Source: JBAZAX01 sp964568625 (GTDB lineage: Bacteria > Babelota > Babeliae > Babelales > RVW-14). Taken from it: DNA of 41,327 nt. Below the pieces are notes generated by a model. It saw only the letters and a list, made by a program, of their open reading frames with translations. It was not told where the DNA came from and did no database searches. The position numbers and the translations under genes are program-made. Positions 16,225-22,920 of this stretch are shown piece by piece. Each line of letters begins with the position of its first letter. The stretch's first letter is position 1. The stretch is from assembly GCA_964568625.1 (NCBI GenBank), contig CAZMQG010000014.1, positions 1 to 41,327 on the forward strand, written 5' to 3'.

Positions 16225-16353
16225 GTGAAAATATTTAATCTTATCGGTTGTAGGCATACCCTAGTGTGTTTATCACCTAGCGGCTGGCTTACTTACAATC
16301 GAAAGCAATTGCATTTCTGCGACAGCAGAATTTTGCAATTACTCAGTAAGTAA
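16225..16353 (+). CDS. 42-residue leader peptide or small protein upstream of rep
   Basis: GTG start with AGGAG(AG) about seven bases upstream, a strong ribosome binding site, and a good promoter ~50 bases before. The product (opening M-K-I-F-N-L-I-G-C-R-H) has two Cys near the N-terminus and C-D near the end, is basic and has no membrane segment. A strong start for so short a frame suggests real translation. It may be a regulator or leader peptide of the replication module. Confidence 0.55.
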   Translation: MKIFNLIGCRHTLVCLSPSGWLTYNRKQLHFCDSRILQLLSK

Positions 16354-16399
16354 CCGTCTCAAACAACCCCAAATTTTTAGTTTCAGAAAATAAATTTAG

Positions 16400-16420
16400 A
16401 TCCTGAAATAAATTCAGGAT
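16400..16420. repeat. perfect hairpin between the small genes of the rep module
   Basis: ATCCTGAA, five bases, TTCAGGAT: a perfect 8-base stem, followed by GACAAA. Sequences of this kind are common dispersed palindromes in many bacteria. There is no T-run, so it is not a terminator. Confidence 0.6.
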
Positions 16421-16478
16421 GACAAATAAGTGATGCTGCCTAACGTCAGCATTTTATAAAAAATAGTAATGAGGTTTT

Positions 16479-16772
16479 ATGGTTATCAAGAAAGCTCTTC
16501 CAAGAGCTCCTGTGGTTTTGTCTGCTGAAGAACGTCGTCGCGTTGTTCAGTTTGTTGGGATACTCGCAGAAGTTGATCAGCGAGCCAGCGCACGAAATAT
16601 TGAGCGTCAATGTGTTAGTACCAACAAACGAAAAACTTCGAAGAAAAAAGATACGAGATTAAAGAATCAAATAATACGCAAGGTTCGTAATTTTTACGGA
16701 CCTTGTTTTCTTTTTCAAACTCTTTATCCTGAAACGGGAATTTTAGCAAACTTTTGCATTTCAAATATTTAA
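16479..16772 (+). CDS. small basic protein of the replication module (C-terminus doubtful)
   Basis: Start ATG 16479 with GAGG in front. The first ~35 residues (L-S-A-E-E-R-R-R-V-V-Q-F-V-G-I-L-A-E-V-D-Q-R) form a conserved-looking helix; I have seen similar short proteins ahead of rep genes of this type. From ~residue 40 the sequence is low-complexity and basic, and after residue 66 the frame passes through a terminator-like hairpin (16679-16705) and reads unlikely protein. A frameshift near the A-rich stretch at 16640-16652, giving an earlier stop in the hairpin, is possible. Function unknown. Confidence 0.5.
   Translation: MVIKKALPRAPVVLSAEERRRVVQFVGILAEVDQRASARNIERQCVSTNKRKTSKKKDTRLKNQIIRKVRNFYGPCFLFQTLYPETGILANFCISNI
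16679..16717 (+). terminator. terminator or attenuator hairpin before rep
   Basis: A 12-base stem with one G-T pair (CAAGGTTCGTAA / TTACGGACCTTG, 16679-16690 and 16694-16705) with a 3-base loop, followed by TTTTCTTTTTC. It lies inside the 97-codon frame and 70 bases before the rep gene, so it could limit rep expression by attenuation. Confidence 0.75.
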
Positions 16773-16788
16773 ATACAAAGAGATTCCC

Positions 16789-17901
16789 ATGATAGACACC
16801 ATAGTTTTAACATTCACTAGCAACATGTATCGCATCACGGAGCCTGATAAATTCAGGCCATCTGCTCGTTGGATTGAAAACCCGTTAATGCTTTCTAGCG
16901 ATATCAAATCCAAACAAAATTCAACCAAAAAAGAGCTGAACCGTGGGATTTATAAGCCATCTCTAACTTTGTCTAATTGCATAGGCCCTAGCGGGCATCG
17001 CGATATCATGCTCAAAGTTGAATTGTCGTTACCCAAATTATTGTTTGGGAATAATTTTCAAGAATTACAGTATAAAGATTTTTCACTGATCACAAAAAGG
17101 TTGGTGGAAAAGTTAGCGAGCATGGGTGTTCAGATTGGTGAAGATACACTTGATCATGCGAATGTTTCTGCAATTCATTATGCAAAAAATATTGTGCTTA
17201 AAGATGGCTCAACGCCGTTTCATTATATTCAAAAAATTAAAGAATCAAATGTTTCTGTATCGCTTGATACCAATCGGACGGATTACCGCAACGACGGGCT
17301 TAGTTATAAGTGGCACTGCAATTCTTATGAAGTTGTTTTTTACGACAAAATCAAAGAGCTTGAAAAGGCAAAACAGAGCAGCAAAAGGACGATCGAAAAA
17401 GATGGAGCTTTGCAATTAAAGCTTTTGGATCGGTTAACACGCAGGAAAAAGTTTGAGATCTTGCGCATGGAGGTGCGGCTTAATAAACGGCAGAAGATTA
17501 AACAGCTTTTTGCCAAACTTGGAATCAAATCAGATTTAACGTTTCATGCTTTATTTAAGCCTGCAATAGCTAAAAAAGTTTTGCTGCATTATCTTGATGA
17601 GCTGGAAAGCAAGCGGCCGATCCTGCTTGATTATAAAGCCAAAAACGATGAAGCTTTGTTTGTAGCCTTACATATTAATAATCCAGAACTTGGGCCAAAA
17701 CAAATTTTACAAATGTTTGGGCTGAAAAAGGCAATCGAATTTATGACGCCGCGTGAGCTGCGAGTTTTGTTTAAGCGATTTCACCCTAGGAGTTGGCAAA
17801 GACTTATGGCAGACGCTAAGAATGTAAAAATGCCAAACGCCAATAGCCCGCTTGGCGTTATACGAGAACAGATTGTGAAATTTAGGGCTTGTAAGGCTTA
17901 G
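16789..17901 (+). CDS. replication initiator-like protein (phage X/G2P type)
   Basis: 370 residues. The layout fits the phage/plasmid replication proteins related to filamentous phage gene II/X: an N-terminal domain with conserved aromatic start (I-D-T-I-V-L-T-F), D-H-A-N-V-S-A-I-H-Y (about 121-130), then Y-E-V-V-F-Y-D-K-I-K-E-L and later I-L-R-M-E-V-R-L. The Y-D-K-x-x-E-L and R-x-E-V-R-L pair is the main reason for the call. Such proteins nick DNA to start rolling-circle replication. It is the third gene of the module promoted at 16148. A fragment of the 3' end of a second copy lies at 25387-25454. The exact family needs a profile search. Confidence 0.65.
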   Translation: MIDTIVLTFTSNMYRITEPDKFRPSARWIENPLMLSSDIKSKQNSTKKELNRGIYKPSLTLSNCIGPSGHRDIMLKVELSLPKLLFGNNFQELQYKDFSLITKRLVEKLASMGVQIGEDTLDHANVSAIHYAKNIVLKDGSTPFHYIQKIKESNVSVSLDTNRTDYRNDGLSYKWHCNSYEVVFYDKIKELEKAKQSSKRTIEKDGALQLKLLDRLTRRKKFEILRMEVRLNKRQKIKQLFAKLGIKSDLTFHALFKPAIAKKVLLHYLDELESKRPILLDYKAKNDEALFVALHINNPELGPKQILQMFGLKKAIEFMTPRELRVLFKRFHPRSWQRLMADAKNVKMPNANSPLGVIREQIVKFRACKA

Positions 17902-17951
17902 CGTTAAAGACTAAATGTGTTTTAGTGTTTCCTGTTAAAATAAAGGGGGCC

Positions 17952-17970
17952 TTTGATTTTGGGCTTATAA
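17952..17970 (+). promoter_or_regulatory. shared upstream motif, copy 1 (weakest)
   Basis: TTTGATTTTGGGCTTATAA, about 60 bases before the Cys-rich exported gene at 18016 and preceded by GGGGGCC. It matches the motif at 18824 and 21938 in the form TTTGATYTTRRGCYYATAA. It contains TATAAT (overlapping its end), which may serve as -10. Confidence 0.5.
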
Positions 17971-18015
17971 TATATAAAATTAATATTGTCTTGAGGGCTT
18001 TTACCTACTTAAACG

Positions 18016-18642
18016 ATGAAGGTGAACATGTTCAATAAAAGTATTTTTTTAATTTTTATAACACTTTTTACATATTTAAGTTTTATTACCTGCGCAACAG
18101 GAGAGAATCTTATTATTCCCAAAACAGGAGATACTGTTACTAAGATTTCTAGTGAGGAAGAAGATGACTTTACAAGTGCAAATCAATTTGTTGTGGGTAA
18201 GTTTTTTGATATTGATCTAACAGATTGGAAGGACTTAAGGTTTAATAGTTGTACATGTAATTACGATGAGCCTGGTTGTTCTGAAACTTCGAAGATAATT
18301 CTTTGTAAAGGTCATAGTAACCAAATAGATATTTGGAAAAAGTTATTTTCAAGTGACTGTACATCTAAAAAAACAAAGAAACCGACTCAATGGATCGGGC
18401 ATTGGAGTATATGGAATTATATTGATAGTAATTGGCATCTTGTGACTATAGGTACTTTTTATAAATATTTTTACCTTTATAACAATAACCATTGTAAAAA
18501 TGAAAATGTAGTTAAAAAGTGTGGGTGCACAATATTGAAAAACACAACGACTGAATGTATGGAAATATGCTTATGCAAAAAACATTTTAAAGATTTGGAA
18601 GATTGGAAAAATGACCTATTCTTTTTATGTGCATGGAAATAG
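18016..18642 (+). CDS. exported Cys-rich protein with two C-x-C...C-x2-H repeats
   Basis: 208 residues with a signal peptide (hydrophobic core about 8-25). ATG 18028 is an alternative start with AAGGTG just upstream and would give an N-terminus like that of the neighbour at 18897. The mature protein has two related segments, each C-x-C, further Cys, L-C-x-x-H and then a W about 9 residues later (C-T-C...C-K-G-H; C-G-C...C-K-K-H). This could bind zinc or form disulfides. The same pattern occurs once in the protein at 18897. No family recognised. Confidence 0.6.
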   Translation: MKVNMFNKSIFLIFITLFTYLSFITCATGENLIIPKTGDTVTKISSEEEDDFTSANQFVVGKFFDIDLTDWKDLRFNSCTCNYDEPGCSETSKIILCKGHSNQIDIWKKLFSSDCTSKKTKKPTQWIGHWSIWNYIDSNWHLVTIGTFYKYFYLYNNNHCKNENVVKKCGCTILKNTTTECMEICLCKKHFKDLEDWKNDLFFLCAWK

Positions 18643-18822
18643 TAAAAGGTTAGAATAAGTTTTAAAGTAGTACTAATACACCTTTAACTTTTTTTAAATG
18701 AGTCTGTAACATCGAAAGTTTTTCCTTAAGATTTTTTAAATATTATTTCAACCATAAATTTAATTCGCTGGTGTATATAAGGTATATTCAGCTCGAAATT
18801 ATATGGGGTTTGTAGTTGGATT

Positions 18823-18850
18823 CGTTTGATTTTAAGCCTATAACCGGTAG
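18823..18850 (+). promoter_or_regulatory. shared upstream motif, copy 2
   Basis: CGTTTGATTTTAAGCCTATAACCGGTAG, nearly identical to 21937-21964. Read as promoter: TTAAGC, 16 bases, TAATAT. AAGCCTA pairs with TAGGCTT downstream, so an RNA hairpin or operator is also possible. It precedes the exported gene at 18897. The rest of 18643-18822 shows nothing clear. Confidence 0.55.
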
Positions 18851-18896
18851 TATTAATATAATAATGTTTTTAGGCTTTTGATTGGAGGAATTTTAA

Positions 18897-19301
18897 ATGT
18901 TTTCAAAAAAAATGGTTTCAGGATTAATTGTAGTACTTCTTAGTTTAACTTTTGCTACGTATGCAATAGAAAGTGCTTTGGATAATACTACAAATACTAC
19001 AGATAACAAAGTATTTAACAATACTGACAATTGTACAAAAGTCGAGGCTGCAGTCGCCGACAAGAGCTGTGATGTAGATGGTAGTGCAGAAAATTGTGCA
19101 AATAATAATATGGGTGCCAGTGAAGTCTTCCATAAAGTAGAAAGTTGTGGTTGTGAGATATTTATTGGTAGCTGTGGGTGTACGGAAATATATTTGTGCG
19201 AAGAACATTCTCAATTTTTAGATGATTGGTGTACTAGATGGTCAAAGTCATGTACAGACACTTCCAATAAAATAAGTGGCCAACCTTCAATCAGTAATTA
19301 A
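18897..19301 (+). CDS. small exported Cys-rich protein
   Basis: 134 residues with signal peptide (core about 8-22) and GGAGG eight bases before the ATG. The mature protein has an Asn/Thr-rich stretch, then C-G-C...C-G-C...C-E-E-H followed by a W, the same pattern as the two repeats of the protein at 18016. N-terminus resembles that of 22007 (F/V-S-K-K...S-G-L). It ends six bases before the convergent caspase-like gene. Possible roles: partner, substrate or inhibitor of that protein, or an independent exported factor. No family recognised. Confidence 0.6.
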   Translation: MFSKKMVSGLIVVLLSLTFATYAIESALDNTTNTTDNKVFNNTDNCTKVEAAVADKSCDVDGSAENCANNNMGASEVFHKVESCGCEIFIGSCGCTEIYLCEEHSQFLDDWCTRWSKSCTDTSNKISGQPSISN

Positions 19302-19307
19302 AACTAG

Positions 19308-21758
19308 TTAATCTATTTCTGTTAATTTATTTTGCAGCGTTTGCAACTTTAAACTTAGCATTAGGAGCTTTTGTCTGAATGTTTCTAGTGTGAATTTAAG
19401 CTTTTTAATTTTTCGTTTTAACAGTGCTTGTTGTTCATAATTAGTCCATTCACGTATTTTTTCGACATCCTCAGGTGTAAGCCCTAGAAGAAAGTCTTTG
19501 AATGATAAGCTGCTTGAAGGATTTTTGATTTTGATGCTTGTATTTCGATGTTGGAACAGGTCTCTAATTATTGGTAGCTGTGTGTAATATTCAGTAGGAG
19601 GTAATTCTGCTAGGTGCGTAAGATTCAATGATTTTAAATGTTCATCGTGCGTAGATTTATCTACTTTAAATCGCCAAAGCGATTGCGATTTATCCAATGG
19701 TAAAATGGTTTCAAAATTAAGTTTTTTGGGTTCGTAGTAGAGATTCCAAGGGATTCCCTCAAATTCAAATGAGATGCTTAATACTGTGAGTAATTCAAAT
19801 GGGTTCTCTTGTGATTTTTTTATTGATGTGCGGATAAAGACATTATTTAAAATTATTTGTTTATTACTAATATTTTTAGATTGCAAAAAATTTTTAAAGT
19901 CATCATTATCATTCAAAATTTGGGGAAAATCGTTGAATCCTTCTAGCTCTTTTATAAAAAATATTTTTTCAGACTTTCTTCCACGTAAAATTAAAAAACT
20001 ATCTCGTAAAAAATTAAGAATACCGGTTTCGATTGGAGTTTCTCCTGTATCCAGAATATTTATTTTTGCAAATAGATTGACGCTATCCTGTCGTTGCATA
20101 GAAATAAATTGTGGATAAATATAAAAATTCCTTATTGTTGGTTTATCATTGTAAACAGTGTCTAAACATGGAATTGATGGGAAATATTTATAAGTATTAA
20201 TCAGCCACAGCGTTAAGGTTCCTTTATATAAATCTTCGGTATTTAGTTTAGCGTTAGGAATTATATTAAGATTTACTGATACAATTTCTGGATATAAAAG
20301 CAAAGCTAATTTTTTGTTGATTTCAATAGTGCCTGCAGCTGCGAAATCCATTTCTTTTAGGCGGGTTATTGTGATCTTCTTGGTCACTGGCGGTTTTTTC
20401 CTTATATCCTCTACTTCTACTTCTTCTTTGATAATTTCCGGTTTGGCTAAAATCTTTCTAATGGTAGCATTGGTTATTTTTTGTATATCAGGATTGATAT
20501 TAAAAGTCTGAAACCAGCCAACGTCTGGAATCCAAATTTGTGGAAAGTTAGATGGTCCATGAGGTAAAAAATACCAAATTTCAAGAGGGGCCAATGTTTG
20601 TAAAACTTCGTTAAGTCCACTAGATTTTTCTAATTTTTTAATTTCCGATTTTAAAATAGCAGCCTTTGTAGGATCAGATTTTATAGCTTTTATTTTATCA
20701 TTAAATGATTCATAGCCATTTTGAAAATTATCCAGAGCTTCGAAATAACCATCGAGACGATTGAAATTTTTTAGTTTTTCGGAAGATATACGAAATATTG
20801 AAGTATCAGTAAGTGAATCAACGATTAACAAATACTTTATTCTAATTGGAATATCATTTTTGACCTGCATCAGATCTAAATTTTTTCCCCCCGAATAACA
20901 TGAGCTAATTCGTACTGATTTAGTATTAAGTTTATCATTGAAAAAAAGTAGCGTATTAACAATATTATCAACAGACATTCCAGTTATTGTGATATCTTTT
21001 TTTTCTGAAGAATAACGTCCATGCCCCATCATGTATATATTGCATGGTGGCAATGAGTTTAATTTATACAATTCATATTCAAAAGGCTTATGTTTAACCG
21101 TTATGGTTTTTACTTCTTTTGTTGGTGATGTAAAAATCAAAGATAATTGATCTGGTTCAAAATTTTTATGTTCTGGAAATACAAAATCTTTTATATTAGT
21201 TTTTATGTCTTTAGCGTAAGGAATATATTTTAAACTTTCATTTAGTAGTAATCTTTTAGCTTCAACTGGAGCATTATCCGCCCAAGATATTTTTGGAAAG
21301 CTTAAAGATTCATCCCCATCGTATGCATTACCAGAAGAAAGATTAATTTTAGTCCATGCATCTTTATTAAAAATTGAATTATTGTAATCTCGTGGAACAA
21401 AAATAAAAAACTGAGTATTTTGGACCTGATAAATAATCCAGTCATTTAAGTCTAAATCTAGATTTTTAAGAAAGGAATCTAATGTTTTTGTGTATTTTCT
21501 CAGAATCATATTCTTCAAAACATAATTTGAAACGATTATTGCAGATGACTTACTTTGAGAAAGTGTACGTGCAAATTCGTGTGCTATTGCTTGATTTTCG
21601 CCCAATCCAAATCTTTCGCTATGATCATCAATAAAAAATGCAATCCTAACTGGTTTAGAATTTTTACCAGCTTCAGCCTCCTGATCTTGCATTGCAAAAA
21701 TATTTGAACTTATAATAAAAATAAACAGTGTTAGCACCGTCTTAATTAAATTACACAT
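19308..21758 (-). CDS. large exported caspase-fold-like (clan CD) protein, paralog A
   Basis: 816 residues with signal peptide (core about 7-22, cleavage near F-A-M) and AAGGAG before the ATG. Residues ~35-310 contain M-G-H-G (His246) and, 41 residues on, S-S-C-Y-S-G-G (Cys287), with hydrophobic strands before each. A His-Gly / Ser-Cys-x-(S/A)-G pair at this distance is typical of clan CD cysteine peptidases (caspase, gingipain, clostripain, CPD types). The rest (310-816) is not recognised and ends in a coiled coil. Paralog B at 22921 keeps both residues. Probably an exported protease or a protein with a protease fold, possibly acting on a host. Confidence 0.65.
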   Translation of the reverse strand: MCNLIKTVLTLFIFIISSNIFAMQDQEAEAGKNSKPVRIAFFIDDHSERFGLGENQAIAHEFARTLSQSKSSAIIVSNYVLKNMILRKYTKTLDSFLKNLDLDLNDWIIYQVQNTQFFIFVPRDYNNSIFNKDAWTKINLSSGNAYDGDESLSFPKISWADNAPVEAKRLLLNESLKYIPYAKDIKTNIKDFVFPEHKNFEPDQLSLIFTSPTKEVKTITVKHKPFEYELYKLNSLPPCNIYMMGHGRYSSEKKDITITGMSVDNIVNTLLFFNDKLNTKSVRISSCYSGGKNLDLMQVKNDIPIRIKYLLIVDSLTDTSIFRISSEKLKNFNRLDGYFEALDNFQNGYESFNDKIKAIKSDPTKAAILKSEIKKLEKSSGLNEVLQTLAPLEIWYFLPHGPSNFPQIWIPDVGWFQTFNINPDIQKITNATIRKILAKPEIIKEEVEVEDIRKKPPVTKKITITRLKEMDFAAAGTIEINKKLALLLYPEIVSVNLNIIPNAKLNTEDLYKGTLTLWLINTYKYFPSIPCLDTVYNDKPTIRNFYIYPQFISMQRQDSVNLFAKINILDTGETPIETGILNFLRDSFLILRGRKSEKIFFIKELEGFNDFPQILNDNDDFKNFLQSKNISNKQIILNNVFIRTSIKKSQENPFELLTVLSISFEFEGIPWNLYYEPKKLNFETILPLDKSQSLWRFKVDKSTHDEHLKSLNLTHLAELPPTEYYTQLPIIRDLFQHRNTSIKIKNPSSSLSFKDFLLGLTPEDVEKIREWTNYEQQALLKRKIKKLKFTLETFRQKLLMLSLKLQTLQNKLTEID

Positions 21759-21936
21759 CCCTTATGCTCCTTAACCAAAACAATTTAAAGTAAGTTTTGG
21801 GGATTTTAGCATTATGCCGTCAAAAAAATAAAGGATATGAATAAATGATTCGCGTTATTTCAAATAAGCAATTATTTCGAGTGAAAGCATCATATTAAAC
21901 ACTCATCGAAATAAAATGGGCTTTTATTGGTGGGGG

Positions 21937-21964
21937 CGTTTGATCTTAAGCCCATAACCGTTAG
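21937..21964 (+). promoter_or_regulatory. shared upstream motif, copy 3
   Basis: CGTTTGATCTTAAGCCCATAACCGTTAG, three mismatches to 18823-18850. Read as promoter: TTAAGC, 16 bases, TATACT. AAGCCCA (21948-21954) pairs with TGGGCTT just upstream (21917-21923). It precedes the exported gene at 22007. Confidence 0.55.
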
Positions 21965-22006
21965 ACTTATACTATAATAATTAAGTTTTTATGGAGGTAA
22001 ATACAC

Positions 22007-22909
22007 ATGGTTTCAAAGAAATTTATTTCAGGGTTATTTGGATTATTCTTTAGTTTAAATTTTGGCTTGTATGGGGTAGCAACCAATCTACCTACTGTTT
22101 CAGATATAAATATCTGTTCGGATACGAAGTTAAACAGCTGCTTAAATTCGATTCATCGCTATTATAGTCCTGTTTTAGCTTCAATTAAGTATGAAGAGCT
22201 AACGAGGATGAAACGTGTTGCAACAGACATATTATTAAAGAGTTTGGATATTCCAAAGGATTCTTTAAATAATTCTCAAGATTGTGGGCTGATCTCTAAG
22301 ATTCAGGAAATTATAAAATCAGGTGATTCTGAACAAAAGGATGCTGCAATAGTATCAGTTAATTACTTGATGTTTTATTATAAGCTTGATATTGAAACCT
22401 TATCTGAGATAGATAAGGTTTATTTTGACAGAGCAAGCGAACTATTTTTGCGCGAACAAAAGCTTTTTCTCAAATTATGCATGGATCTTATTAATGAACC
22501 AGATACGGATATAAATGTATGCAGAGCATGCTATGAATTCTTTATTCAATATTTTTTTAAAAACGAAGGCGTTTTTGAGTCAGTTGATTTAGAGAAGGTT
22601 TGTGAGATTGGACTTAAAAATAAAGACATTTTTATTTGTGTTTGTGCTAAAGTTTTTGAAGAGTTTGTAAGTCAAAAAGAGAGTTTTGATTTTGGAATGC
22701 TTAAATCTAATTTTGATGCAGCTAATGTTTTAATTAATATAAGATCAAAAATTCGTCAGATGATTTTGGGCAATAGTCCTTGTTGTTGTAATCGGTTAAA
22801 CAAAAAAGATATGCAAAGTTTAAAGGAATTGAGAAAACGTAGACAGTGCAGTTCTAGCTTAGATATAGCATCTGATAAACCTGGGTGCAAAAGACTTTGT
22901 GCTTATTAA
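22007..22909 (+). CDS. exported helical protein, function unknown
   Basis: 300 residues with signal peptide (core about 9-24) and GGAGG ten bases before the ATG. The mature part is helical and acidic, with paired Cys, and ends in a basic Cys-rich tail (C-C-C-N-R-L, then R-K-R-R-Q-C). The N-terminal signal sequence and the promoter are like those at 18897, but the mature part differs. It ends 11 bases before the convergent second caspase-like gene. No family recognised. Confidence 0.6.
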   Translation: MVSKKFISGLFGLFFSLNFGLYGVATNLPTVSDINICSDTKLNSCLNSIHRYYSPVLASIKYEELTRMKRVATDILLKSLDIPKDSLNNSQDCGLISKIQEIIKSGDSEQKDAAIVSVNYLMFYYKLDIETLSEIDKVYFDRASELFLREQKLFLKLCMDLINEPDTDINVCRACYEFFIQYFFKNEGVFESVDLEKVCEIGLKNKDIFICVCAKVFEEFVSQKESFDFGMLKSNFDAANVLINIRSKIRQMILGNSPCCCNRLNKKDMQSLKELRKRRQCSSSLDIASDKPGCKRLCAY

Positions 22910-22920
22910 TACATCTAATA

